A stretch of DNA of 64,000 nucleotides from Curtobacterium citreum. Lineage in GTDB: Bacteria; Actinomycetota; Actinomycetes; Actinomycetales; Microbacteriaceae. Below, piece by piece: positions 1-8,008 of the stretch (the stretch's first letter is position 1; each line of letters opens with the position of its first letter). A program made the position numbers and the translations under genes. Location: assembly GCF_006715175.1 (NCBI RefSeq), contig NZ_VFMQ01000001.1, forward strand, positions 124,001-188,000, read 5' to 3'. The notes beneath the pieces are model-generated. The model saw only the letters and a list, made by a program, of their open reading frames with translations. It was not told the DNA's origin and searched no databases.

Positions 1-987
1 GCGATCGGCGCCGGGTCGTGCCCGACCGTCGGCATCGGCGGACTGACGCTCGGCGGCGGGGTGGGCGTCCTGGTCCGGTCGTTCGGCCTGACGTGCGACC
101 AGCTCACGGGGGTGACGCTCGTGACGCCCGACGGCGCCGTGCACCAGGTCTCCGCGACCGCCGAGCCGGACCTGTTCTGGGCGTGCCGGGGCGGTGGCGG
201 CGGGACGGTCGGGGTCGTCACGTCGATGACCTTCCGGACGCAGCCCGCTCCGGACGTGCTGCTGTTCAGCATCGTGTTCCCCTGGTCTGCCGCGGCCGCG
301 GTGGTGCGGGCGTGGCAGGACTGGGCGCCGGTCGCCGACCCGCAGCTCTGGTCGACCCTCAAGCTCCTGAACGGCACCAGGCACACCGCCCCGACGGTCA
401 CCGTCACCGGCGTGTGGACCGGCGCGAAGACCGGGGCGGACGCCTCCGTCGACGGGTTCATCGCCGCCACCGGCGCCACGCCGACGTCGCACACCGCCGA
501 CGAGCTGTCCTACGGCGACGCCATGGTGCGACTCGCCGGGGCGCCGCAGCGCGTGTCCGAGGCCGCGACGTCGTCCATCGGCGGCCGGAAGCTCACCGAC
601 GACCAGGTCGACGTGCTCGTCCGACGGGCCGCGGCGGCCGGGGACGTCGCCGGGAACCGGGAGGGCGGGGCCTCGCTCGACGCGCTCGGCGGCGTCGTGG
701 CCGACGTCGGGCGGACGGACTCGGCGTTCCCGTGGCGGGACGCCCTGATGACCGTGCAGTACACGGCGGTGTTCGCCGACGGCGCGGACCCGGCACCGTT
801 CGACGCGTACGTCCGTGACTTCCGGCAGGCGATGACCCCGGCGTGGGGTGACGGCGCGTACGCGAACTACTGCGACGCGGCGATCACCGACCCCACGGCG
901 TACTTCGACGTGAACACCTCGCGGCTGCACCGGATCGCGGAGCAGGCGGACCCGGACGGGGTGTTCGACCAGCCGCACTGGGTGTGA
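1..987 (+). CDS. FAD-binding oxidoreductase (BBE type), 5'-truncated
   Basis: The frame is open from the first base, so the N-terminus lies outside the window; 328 residues remain. It starts inside the PCMH-type FAD-binding domain: a glycine-rich run (CPTVGIGGLTLGGGVG, about residues 7-22) is followed by the DLFWACRGGGGG segment near residue 60, both typical of berberine-bridge/6-hydroxynicotine-oxidase relatives. The last 45 residues fit the C-terminal BBE domain (GAYANYCDA, then YF..N..RL and DPDGVF). The family oxidises varied alcohols, sugars or alkaloids with covalently or non-covalently bound FAD; the substrate cannot be told here. The gene stands alone, 38 bases before the next gene on the same strand. 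Confidence 0.9.
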   Translation, partial: AIGAGSCPTVGIGGLTLGGGVGVLVRSFGLTCDQLTGVTLVTPDGAVHQVSATAEPDLFWACRGGGGGTVGVVTSMTFRTQPAPDVLLFSIVFPWSAAAAVVRAWQDWAPVADPQLWSTLKLLNGTRHTAPTVTVTGVWTGAKTGADASVDGFIAATGATPTSHTADELSYGDAMVRLAGAPQRVSEAATSSIGGRKLTDDQVDVLVRRAAAAGDVAGNREGGASLDALGGVVADVGRTDSAFPWRDALMTVQYTAVFADGADPAPFDAYVRDFRQAMTPAWGDGAYANYCDAAITDPTAYFDVNTSRLHRIAEQADPDGVFDQPHWV

Positions 988-1025
988 CCGCCGTCAGACG
1001 ATGACCGCCGTCCTACGATGACCGG

Positions 1026-1637
1026 ATGGACGACGAGGACCTGGTGCTCCCGGACGCCGCCGCGTGGCGGTCGTGGCTCGACGAGCACGAGGACGACCCG
1101 GACGGCGTCTGGCTCGTGCTCGCGAAAAAGGGCACGACCGAACCGACGACGCTGACGTACGACCAGGCCCTCGACGAGGCGCTCTGCTCCGGGTGGATCG
1201 ACGGGCAGAAGCGCGGGCGGGACGCCGGGACCTTCCGGCAGCGCTTCACCCCACGTCGCCGCGCCTCGCTCTGGTCGCAGCGCAACATCGGCCTCGTGGC
1301 GGCCCTGACCGAGTCCGGTCGCATGCGCCCCCGCGGGCAGGCCGAGATCGACCGCGCCCGGGCCGACGGCCGGTGGGACCGGGCCTACGCCGGCGCCGCG
1401 ACCGTCACCGTGCCGGACGACCTCCGTGCGGCCCTCGACGCCGAGCCCACCGCGGCCGCCCTGTTCGCCGATCTCGACGCCACGAACCGGTACGCCGTGC
1501 TGCACCGGGTGGTGACGGCGCCGAGCGACACGGCGCGGGCGAACCGCATCGCGAAGCTCGTCGGCGGGCTGTCCCGCGGCGAGACCCCGTACCCGCGGGG
1601 GACACCGGCTCAGGGACGGGACACGGTCACGGCGTAG
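1026..1637 (+). CDS. YdeI/OmpD-associated family protein
   Basis: A 203-residue cytoplasmic protein. The N-terminal half has the family pattern: W..WL.....GVWL...KK (residues 14-37), TYDQALDEALCSGWIDGQK (about 43-61) and the RFTPRR..SLWSQRN segment (about 69-84). The family is called YdeI or bacteriocin-protection protein, but its biochemistry is not established. A TACGAT hexamer ends 10 bases before the ATG with no clear Shine-Dalgarno, suggesting a leaderless or very short-leader transcript. The next gene starts 9 bases after the stop, so the two may be cotranscribed. Confidence 0.85.
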   Translation: MDDEDLVLPDAAAWRSWLDEHEDDPDGVWLVLAKKGTTEPTTLTYDQALDEALCSGWIDGQKRGRDAGTFRQRFTPRRRASLWSQRNIGLVAALTESGRMRPRGQAEIDRARADGRWDRAYAGAATVTVPDDLRAALDAEPTAAALFADLDATNRYAVLHRVVTAPSDTARANRIAKLVGGLSRGETPYPRGTPAQGRDTVTA

Positions 1638-1646
1638 ACCGGGGAC

Positions 1647-2528
1647 ATGACCACCGGTACCGACACCACGAACCGTCCTGCCGCCGCCTCGGGCACGTTC
1701 CGCATCGGCGGCGACCTCGAGGTCCACCGCCTCGGCTACGGCACCATGCAGCTCACCGGACCCGGCGTCTGGGGCCCGCCGAAGGACCACGACGAGGCGA
1801 TCCGCGTCCTCAAGCGCGCCGTCGAGCTCGGCGTCGACTTCTTCGACACCGCCGACTCCTACGGCCCCTACGTCGCCGAGGACCTGCTCCGCGAGGCGCT
1901 GCACCCGTACGGCGACGACGTCGTCATCGCGACGAAGGCCGGCCTCACCCGCACCGGCCCGAACGAGTGGCCGCCGGTCGGCCGCCCGGAGTACCTGCGT
2001 CAGGAGGCCGAGATGAGCCTCCGCCGCCTGGGCCTCGAGCGCATCGACCTGTTCCAGCTGCACCGCATCGACCCGAAGGTCCCGCTCGAGGACCAGGTCG
2101 GCGAGCTCAAGAAGCTCCAGGACGAGGGCAAGATCCGGCACATCGGCCTGTCCGAGGTGTCGGTCGACGAGGTCAAGGCCGCCCAGGAGGTCGCGACGAT
2201 CGTCTCCGTCCAGAACCTGTACAACCTGCAGAAGCGCGACGCCGAGGAGCTCCTCGACTGGTCCGAGCAGCAGGGCATCGGCTTCATCCCGTGGTTCCCG
2301 CTCGCGACCGGCGGCCTGACGGGCGAGGACTCCCCGCTGACCGAGATCGCCGAGCGCAAGGGCGCGACCCCGGCGCAGCTCGCACTGGCGTGGCTGCTCA
2401 AGCGCTCGCCGGTCATGCTGCCGATCCCCGGGACGTCGAGCGTCGACCACCTCGAGGACAACCTGCAGGGCGCGACGATCGAGCTCACCGACGACGAGTT
2501 CGCGGAGCTGTCGAAGCTGCACGGCTGA
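1647..2528 (+). CDS. Aldo/keto reductase
   Basis: A 293-residue NADPH-dependent (beta/alpha)8-barrel reductase. Catalytic tetrad residues are visible: Asp in [12 protein letters not shown] (the Tyr follows six residues later), Lys in VIATKAGL, and His in LFQLHRID. The C-terminal cofactor-binding part has [15 protein letters not shown], with the PIPGTS phosphate-binding signature. It belongs to the YdhF/AKR group that accepts many aldehydes and ketones; the physiological substrate is not evident. The start follows a GGGGA stretch. A family-A hairpin lies 29 bases after the stop and probably ends this transcript. Confidence 0.93.
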   Translation: MTTGTDTTNRPAAASGTFRIGGDLEVHRLGYGTMQLTGPGVWGPPKDHDEAIRVLKRAVELGVDFFDTADSYGPYVAEDLLREALHPYGDDVVIATKAGLTRTGPNEWPPVGRPEYLRQEAEMSLRRLGLERIDLFQLHRIDPKVPLEDQVGELKKLQDEGKIRHIGLSEVSVDEVKAAQEVATIVSVQNLYNLQKRDAEELLDWSEQQGIGFIPWFPLATGGLTGEDSPLTEIAERKGATPAQLALAWLLKRSPVMLPIPGTSSVDHLEDNLQGATIELTDDEFAELSKLHG

Positions 2529-2557
2529 GCGGGCGGGTCGCGGACGCGACCACCCAC

Positions 2558-2601
2558 CGGACGGGAGGCGCGGTGCCAGCTGGCACCGCGCCTCCCGTCC
2601 G
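2558..2601. terminator. Family-A hairpin, copy 1
   Basis: A perfect 44-base palindrome (22-bp arms) whose outer arm reads CGGACGGGAGGCGCGGTGCC. It lies just after the aldo/keto reductase stop and before the next promoter region. There is no U-tract, but the stem is very strong. The same outer arm recurs at 7359, 17366, 20809 and 44807, always downstream of a gene 3' end. Confidence 0.75.
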
Positions 2602-2690
2602 TTGCATCACGACTCGGCAACGGCGCTCGCATGCGGACGCGGGGCCGGTGCACACTGGTCTCGTCCGTTGGACGGAACCGGGGGGACGAC

Positions 2691-3332
2691 GTGGGGGCAC
2701 AGGGTGCGGCGACGAAGCATGCCGGCAGCGGCATGTTCGTCGGGACGGGGCGGCGGCAGACCGCGACGATCGTCGCGGTGACCACCCATGGTGGTTCTGT
2801 CCTGCGAGTCGACGCGGGTGAGGTGGTCGCCATCACGGGGGACGGCGCTTCCGCGGTGATGACGTCGGTCCGGAACGCGCCGCGCATCGGCGACCGCACG
2901 CTCGACGGTCTGGCCGTCGCCGAGGCGACGGCGCTCCGACGACGGCTGGTCGGGACGGTGTGCACCGACCACCGCCTCGTCCCGTCGCTGACGGTGCTCG
3001 AGAACACCGCGCTGCCCCTCGAGCTCGACGGGTGGGACACCCACGAAGCGATCGCCGCTGCGACGACCGCCCTCGCCCGGGTCGGGGTGACCGCTCCCTC
3101 GGACACGCTCCCCGACGACCTGACCGCGGCCGAGCAGCGGCTCGTCACCGTCGCGCGGAACATCGCCGGGTCGCCGGTGCTCGTGCTCGCCGACGAACCG
3201 CGGGACGCGACCGTCGTACGATTGCTCCGTCGCCTGGCCGGGGACGGCGCCGGTGTGCTCGTCAGCACCACCGTGGCCGCGCGACCGACCTGGGCCGACC
3301 GCCTCGTCGAGACGCCGGCCGCGATCCTGTGA
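2691..3332 (+). CDS. ABC-type ATP-binding protein with degenerate ATP site
   Basis: A 213-residue protein aligned along its length with LolD/MacB-type ABC ATPases: a Walker A position (TGDGASAV), a region after it resembling the Q-loop (RLVPSLTVLENTALPLEL), a signature-like LTAAEQRLVTVARNIAG and Walker B (VLVLADEP). The Walker A lysine is missing and the signature LSGGQ is changed to LTAAE, so ATP hydrolysis is unlikely. GTG 2691 follows a G-rich ribosome site; an upstream ATG (2631) and a downstream ATG (2733) are alternatives. No permease gene is adjacent; the next gene is a secreted hydrolase. It may be a regulatory or partner subunit, or a decaying ATPase. Confidence 0.7.
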   Translation: MGAQGAATKHAGSGMFVGTGRRQTATIVAVTTHGGSVLRVDAGEVVAITGDGASAVMTSVRNAPRIGDRTLDGLAVAEATALRRRLVGTVCTDHRLVPSLTVLENTALPLELDGWDTHEAIAAATTALARVGVTAPSDTLPDDLTAAEQRLVTVARNIAGSPVLVLADEPRDATVVRLLRRLAGDGAGVLVSTTVAARPTWADRLVETPAAIL

Positions 3333-3418
3333 ACGGCAGCGAGGACCCTCAGCCAGAACGCGCGTTCCCCAGCTCGGGGGACTGGCCCGCACCCCGATCA
3401 CCGGAGAAGCTCGTACCC

Positions 3419-4174
3419 GTGTCCCGCACCCGCCGGCTCGTCCTCGTGGCGAGCATCGTCTCCGCAGCCTGCCTCGTCACCGCAGGCGTCCTCGTCACCA
3501 CCACGCCGCGCACCGCGAGCGCCGAGGACCGCCCCGTGGCGGCCGTCGCCGAACACCGCGCCGGTACCGCGCTGCCGGACCCGCGGACGCCCGACCAGTT
3601 CGTGACCGGTGCGCTCGACACCCCCGCACTGCCGGGAGCGGTGCCGTTCGCCTACGCGGGCGACTCGATCACGGCACGGCCGGACTCCTGGCTGCACCAG
3701 CTCGAGACCGACGACGAGCTGCACGCCGTCGGCGGCTACGCGCACAGCGGGTACCGCGCCGACCAGGTGCTGCAGCAGATCGGTCCCGTGCCGAGCGCCC
3801 GGGTCCTGGTCGTCGAGGTCGGCACGAACGACGTCAACCAGGCCGTCCCGACCGCGACGACGATCGCGAACGTCGGGGCGATCGTCCGGAAGGTCGGGGC
3901 GCAGCGCGTCCTGGTCGTCGCCGGGCCGCCGTCGGACTGGACCCACAGCCGGTGGGGCGCCGACCGTCGGACCGGTCAGATCGTGCTCACCGACGCCCTG
4001 CGCACCGACGCGGCGGAGCACGGGTGGGCGTTCGTCGACCCGTTCACGGCGCTGCGTGCCGCCGACGGCGCGTACAAGCCGGGCACGTCGCCGGACGGCA
4101 TCCACCCGACGGCCGAGGCGAACCAGGGCGTCGCGCGGGCGATGGCCGCCGCCATATCCCGCACCGCCGCCTGA
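3419..4174 (+). CDS. Secreted SGNH/GDSL-family hydrolase
   Basis: A 251-residue esterase-like protein with a Sec signal (basic SRTRR, then a hydrophobic helix, cleavage near RTASA). SGNH blocks are present: AGDSIT with the nucleophile Ser (block I), EVGTNDVN (block III, Asn) and PDGIHPT (block V, Asp and His three apart). It probably removes acyl or acetyl groups from a cell-wall or extracellular substrate. GTG 3419 was chosen because GGAGAAG lies nine bases upstream; an earlier GTG at 3329 would overlap the preceding stop but would add a non-hydrophobic leader ahead of the signal peptide. It is probably cotranscribed with the pseudo-ABC gene. Confidence 0.88.
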   Translation: MSRTRRLVLVASIVSAACLVTAGVLVTTTPRTASAEDRPVAAVAEHRAGTALPDPRTPDQFVTGALDTPALPGAVPFAYAGDSITARPDSWLHQLETDDELHAVGGYAHSGYRADQVLQQIGPVPSARVLVVEVGTNDVNQAVPTATTIANVGAIVRKVGAQRVLVVAGPPSDWTHSRWGADRRTGQIVLTDALRTDAAEHGWAFVDPFTALRAADGAYKPGTSPDGIHPTAEANQGVARAMAAAISRTAA

Positions 4175-4204
4175 CCCGGACCGGACTGTCGGCCCGGCCC
4201 GGGG

Positions 4205-4870
4205 TCACTCGGGCAGGGGTTCCGCGTACGTCCGGAAGTCGCCGCGCTCGGAGTGGATCGTCCAGAGCTGCTCGGCGACGGCCGCCGACGAGTGCGCGTC
4301 CTGCCCGTCGTCGATGCCGAACGGGATGATGAGCTGGCCGACGTGCACGTGCTCCTCGGCCACGGCGTCGTGCAGGAGCTGCGCGTAGGCGCTCTCGCCC
4401 GCGAAGGCGACGGACGTGCCGGTCACGCGGGCGCCCGGACGGACCGCGCTGCCCCCGTTGACGAACAGGATCGTGCCGGTGCCGAGCGCACGCATGCCGG
4501 GGAGCACCTGACGGACGGCGTTCACCGAGCCGTAGACCGAGAACTCGACCGGGCCGACCAGGTCCTCGGCGGTCGTCTCGAGGACCGGTCGCATGTACTC
4601 CTTCGCCGGCAGCGGGCTGTACTGCAGGACCTCGATCGGGCCGAGCTGCTCCGTGGCCGCCTCGAGCGCGGCACGGAGCGAGTCCCCGTCCCGGACGTTC
4701 GCGGCGAAGCCCTTCGCGGTCACGCCGGACTCGCCGAGCTGTGCCGCGAGGGAGTCGAGACGGTCCTGGTTGCGCGAGATCAGGGCGACGGCGAAGCCCT
4801 CGCGTCCGAAGCGCTCGGCGACCGCGGCGCCGAGGCCCTTGCCGGCGCCGACGATGGCGATGGTGGTCAT
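4205..4870 (-). CDS. SDR family NAD(P)-binding protein
   Basis: A 221-residue Rossmann-fold protein. The dinucleotide-binding motif is GAGKGLGAAVAERFG at residues 8-22. The usual NNAG segment is replaced by LQYSPL, and the YxxxK region is atypical (ESAYAQLLHDAV), with no lysine four residues after the Tyr. It may therefore be a divergent or 'atypical' SDR rather than a standard reductase. It faces the preceding hydrolase gene (convergent) with only 30 bases between them, and lies divergent to the sugar dehydrogenase gene at 5004; a GGAAGGACCACCC sequence before the ATG serves as ribosome site. Confidence 0.85.
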   Translation of the reverse strand: MTTIAIVGAGKGLGAAVAERFGREGFAVALISRNQDRLDSLAAQLGESGVTAKGFAANVRDGDSLRAALEAATEQLGPIEVLQYSPLPAKEYMRPVLETTAEDLVGPVEFSVYGSVNAVRQVLPGMRALGTGTILFVNGGSAVRPGARVTGTSVAFAGESAYAQLLHDAVAEEHVHVGQLIIPFGIDDGQDAHSSAAVAEQLWTIHSERGDFRTYAEPLPE

Positions 4871-5003
4871 GGGTGGTCCTTCCGGAGGTGGTGTGCGCCC
4901 GACGGTAGGCCGACGTCCCGCGTCCTGGGAGGCACGGCCAGGAACCCTCAGGGCTTTCCCGCCTGCGTCGTGTGGACTCGGGGGACGAACCGGGAGGATC
5001 ACC

Positions 5004-6209
5004 GTGGACACCACCCGCAGCACCCGCACGACCCGCAGCGCTCGCTCCGCCGGAGGCCGCGCCGGACGTGAGTCCGGACGTCGGTCCGTCGGCCGTGCCC
5101 GTCGGTCGTGGTCCGCGGTCGGGCTCGCGGCGGCTGCAGCCCTGGCGCTCGTCGCCTGCTCGGACGGCGATCCTGACGGCACCGGTGGGACCGGCACGTC
5201 CGGCTCGAGCAGCGTCCCGTCCCGGACCAGCCCGGCGACCGCGGCGGCGACGACCGAGGTCGTGACCGGACTCGACGCTCCGTGGTCGGTCGTCCCCGTC
5301 GGCGACTCCGGCGACGCGCTCATCAGCGAGCGCGACTCCGCCCGGGTGCTCGAACTGCGGGCGGACGGCTCCACCCGCGAGGTCGGCACCGTCCCCGGCG
5401 TCCGGCACGGCGGCGAAGGGGGACTGCTCGGGCTCGCCCTGCACGACGGCGACCTGTTCGTCTACTCGACCGCCGACGACGGCAACCGCGTGCAGCGCTT
5501 CTCGCTGACCGGCGACACCGGCTCGTACCGGCTCGGCGACGCCACCACCGTGCTCGACGGCCTGCCCCGGAACACGTTCCACGACGGTGGCCGGATCGCG
5601 TTCGGCCCGGACGGCATGCTCTACGTGAGCGTCGGGGACGCCGGGGACCGACCGGCGGCGCAGGACCGGGACTCCCTCGCCGGCAAGATCCTCCGTGTGA
5701 CGCCGGACGGTGCGGTGCCGGACGACAACCCGTTCCCGGGCTCACCGGTGTGGTCGCTCGGCCACCGCAACGTGCAGGGCATGGGCTGGGCGGCCGACGG
5801 CACGATGTTCGCCGCGGAGTTCGGGCAGGACGCCTGGGACGAGCTCAACGTCATCGTCGCGGGGGAGAACCACGGCTGGCCCGAGGTCGAGGGCGTCGGC
5901 GGCGAGGACCGCGGCTTCGTCGACCCCGTGCAGCAGTGGGCGACCGACGACGCGTCGCCGAGCGGCCTCGCCGTGATCGGTGACACCGTGTACGTCGCGA
6001 ACCTGCGCGGCGAGTCCGTCCGGGCCGTGCCGGTCGCCGAACCCACGACGTCGACGGTGTCCTTCGCCGGCGAGTTCGGACGGATCCGTACGGTGCTCGC
6101 CGGTCCCGACGACACGCTCTGGTTCGTCACGAACAACACCGACGGCCGCGGCGACCCGCGGGACGGCGACGACCGCATCCTCTCGGTGCCGCTCCGCGAG
6201 CTCGACTGA
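5004..6209 (+). CDS. PQQ-dependent sugar dehydrogenase, lipoprotein
   Basis: A 401-residue protein with a long Arg/Ser-rich N-region, a hydrophobic helix and a lipobox (LALVAC, Cys near residue 51), so it should be an extracellular lipoprotein. The rest is a six-bladed beta-propeller of the soluble glucose dehydrogenase/sorbosone dehydrogenase family (Gdh-B like): GLDAPWSVVPV, GGEGGLLGLAL, DGMLYVSVGDAGD, SLAGKILRV and GHRNVQGMGW are characteristic, and the catalytic His is expected in the HGGEGG or GHRN segments. It oxidises aldoses using exogenous PQQ; no PQQ biosynthesis gene is in the window. GGGAGG precedes the GTG start. A family-B hairpin follows. Confidence 0.92.
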   Translation: MDTTRSTRTTRSARSAGGRAGRESGRRSVGRARRSWSAVGLAAAAALALVACSDGDPDGTGGTGTSGSSSVPSRTSPATAAATTEVVTGLDAPWSVVPVGDSGDALISERDSARVLELRADGSTREVGTVPGVRHGGEGGLLGLALHDGDLFVYSTADDGNRVQRFSLTGDTGSYRLGDATTVLDGLPRNTFHDGGRIAFGPDGMLYVSVGDAGDRPAAQDRDSLAGKILRVTPDGAVPDDNPFPGSPVWSLGHRNVQGMGWAADGTMFAAEFGQDAWDELNVIVAGENHGWPEVEGVGGEDRGFVDPVQQWATDDASPSGLAVIGDTVYVANLRGESVRAVPVAEPTTSTVSFAGEFGRIRTVLAGPDDTLWFVTNNTDGRGDPRDGDDRILSVPLRELD

Positions 6210-6259
6210 CGCGGACCGGTCAGCCCGACCGCCGTCGGGTGCGCACCCTCGCCCACGAT

Positions 6260-6308
6260 GGAGCAGAGTACGTCGGGCGCGCCCGGGCGACCCGACGTCT
6301 TCTGCTCC
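6260..6308. terminator. Family-B hairpin, copy 1
   Basis: The inverted repeat GGAGCAGAGTACGTCGGG ... CCCGACGTCTTCTGCTCC (18-base arms, one two-base mismatch, 13-base loop) lies between the convergent sugar dehydrogenase and epimerase genes and can serve as terminator for both. A near-identical element is at 12516. Confidence 0.75.
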
Positions 6309-6327
6309 ACCACGGGAGAAGCCGACG

Positions 6328-7299
6328 TCAGATCGTGGTCCCGGCCGCGACCTCGAGCCCACCGTGCTCGACCTGCCACCGCAGCGCGTCCCGCACCGTC
6401 TCCGAGGCCGTCCACGCCGGCGCGTAGCCGAGCACCCGCTCCGCCTCGGCGGTGCTGAACACCTGGCTCCGCGACAGGTGCTGCCAGCTCGCGTCGGCGT
6501 GATCGGGAGCCGTGACCTCGCGGAACCGGTCCCACGAGACGGACTCGAGCCGTGCCTCCCGGCCTCCCCACGACGCGACCAGCTGGGCGTACCCGCGCAC
6601 GGTGAGCGCGGTCGGAGCCGTCGCGAAGAAGGCGCCGCCGGACGCGGCGTCACGCTGCTCGACCGCCAGCTGGAACAGCTGGGCGACGTCGTCGGCGTGC
6701 ACGTGGGCCATCGCCTCCGCACCGAGGCCGGGCACCTCGACGGTCTCGCCCCGGGTCAGTCTCGTGACGACGGACGGGTCGAGGTTGCCGAGCGGGCCGA
6801 TCGGCATCCACCCCGGTCCGCTGATGTGCCCTGGGTGGACGGACGTCGTGAAGACACCACCAGAGGCGGTTTCTTCCTGCAGGAGCCGTGCGATCGCGTC
6901 CTTCCGGACGCCGTACTCGCCGAACGGCGGGGTCATCGTCGCCTCGGTGATCGGCAGGACGTGCGAGACGCCGGCCCGCCAGATCGAGCCGCAGTGCACC
7001 AGGTGCGTGCGGCTGCCGCGCAGCGCGCGGACGAGCTGTCCGGCGCTCTCGACGGTGAAGCAGACGAGGTCGACGACGGCGTCCGCGGCGAGCGCCGCGA
7101 CCCGGTCGCCGAAGGTGCCGTCGCGGTCCTCCTGCTCCCGGTCCGCGACGACGCGTTCGACGCGCGTCCACTCCGGGGTGTCGGCGTACGGGGTGCTGGT
7201 GCCCCGCGACACGGCCACGACCTCGTGGCCGGCGCGGACGAGACGGGGGACGAGGAACGTGCCGATGTGGCCGGTGGCCCCGATGACGACGATGCGCAT
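6328..7299 (-). CDS. NAD-dependent epimerase/dehydratase family protein
   Basis: A 323-residue extended SDR. The NAD-binding motif GATGHIG is at residues 7-13, and the protein continues with typical Rossmann elements (VVDLVCFTVESA, LVHCGSIWRAG). The usual YxxxK is represented by EYGVRKDA, which keeps Tyr and Lys at spacing four. The C-terminal substrate domain (residues 170-320) ends in SRSQVFSTAEAERVLGYAPAWTASETV, as in nucleoside-diphosphate-sugar epimerase-like reductases of actinobacteria. The substrate is unknown. It is on its own transcription unit: a family-A hairpin lies upstream and a family-B hairpin downstream. Confidence 0.88.
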   Translation of the reverse strand: MRIVVIGATGHIGTFLVPRLVRAGHEVVAVSRGTSTPYADTPEWTRVERVVADREQEDRDGTFGDRVAALAADAVVDLVCFTVESAGQLVRALRGSRTHLVHCGSIWRAGVSHVLPITEATMTPPFGEYGVRKDAIARLLQEETASGGVFTTSVHPGHISGPGWMPIGPLGNLDPSVVTRLTRGETVEVPGLGAEAMAHVHADDVAQLFQLAVEQRDAASGGAFFATAPTALTVRGYAQLVASWGGREARLESVSWDRFREVTAPDHADASWQHLSRSQVFSTAEAERVLGYAPAWTASETVRDALRWQVEHGGLEVAAGTTI

Positions 7300-7358
7300 G
7301 GTGCTCACGCTAGGCGCGTCGGGTCGGCCCCGACAGGCCCTGTCCGTGCTCCGCGGGA

Positions 7359-7403
7359 CGGGCGGGAGGCGCGGGGCGGGGTCCGCCACGCGCCTCCCGC
7401 CCG
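7359..7403. terminator. Family-A hairpin, copy 2
   Basis: CGGGCGGGAGGCGCG (7359-7373) pairs with CGCGCCTCCCGCCCG (7389-7403). It lies just after the 3' end of the minus-strand membrane protein gene ending at 7419, as expected of its terminator. Confidence 0.7.
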
Positions 7404-7418
7404 ACGGGCGAGCAGCGT

Positions 7419-7907
7419 TCAGGCGCTGCGGACGGCCTGGACCGAGCCGGCGATGACGGCGGCGTCCTCGGCGAGCGCGCCGACGGCGTCCGGCAGACCG
7501 GCACCGCTGAGCGACTTCCGGGCGGCCCAGCCGACGAAGCTGCCGACGACCGCGCCGACGCCGCCGAGGACCGCACCCTCGAGGCGCAGGTCGCGACGAC
7601 CGGTCGTGCCGAGCGCGGCACCGGCGAACGCGCCGGCGGCGATGCGGCCGACCAGGCCCATCGGGGAGATGCGGGCGGGGGCCTTCGGGGACTTGTCGCC
7701 GATGAGCTCGCCGATCGCGGACGCGACGAGGAGCCCGCGGCCGAGGGGCGTGCTGAACGCCTTCCACTGCTGCCAGTCACCCTTGACGGCCCTGTTGTCG
7801 TGGTTCAGGGCGAGGACGGCCAGCGGGGTGCTGCTCCGTCCGCCGCTCAGGACCCCGAGGGCGAGGCTCCGGACGAGGGTGTGCTGCTCGTGCTGCTGCT
7901 TGCTCAT
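7419..7907 (-). CDS. Small multi-helix membrane protein, DUF4126-like
   Basis: A 162-residue protein with several hydrophobic or glycine/alanine-rich helices (around residues 12-32, 58-72, 80-100, 113-130). The opening SLALGVLSGGRSSTPLAVLAL resembles the DUF4126 family, a group of small bacterial inner-membrane proteins without known function. Conserved-looking polar residues (NHDNR, WQQW) lie between the first two helices. It is a single gene, divergent from the BCCT transporter gene that starts about 100 bases away, with a family-A hairpin at its 3' end. Confidence 0.65.
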   Translation of the reverse strand: MSKQQHEQHTLVRSLALGVLSGGRSSTPLAVLALNHDNRAVKGDWQQWKAFSTPLGRGLLVASAIGELIGDKSPKAPARISPMGLVGRIAAGAFAGAALGTTGRRDLRLEGAVLGGVGAVVGSFVGWAARKSLSGAGLPDAVGALAEDAAVIAGSVQAVRSA

Positions 7908-8008
7908 GACGCTCCTGTCGTGTCCCGTCGGACGGTACTCGCGCGTCGCCGCGCGTTCGTTCCCTGTGCATCCAGACAGGGAGCAGGCCGGGCGGGCACG
8001 ATGGGCCG

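Noticed and set aside
18..818. Long Arg/Gly/Ala-rich open frames opposite or offset to recognised genes throughout 1-32 kb
   Set aside because: They are frame shadows caused by high G+C; composition is Arg/Pro-rich without motifs, and the recognised families occupy another frame.
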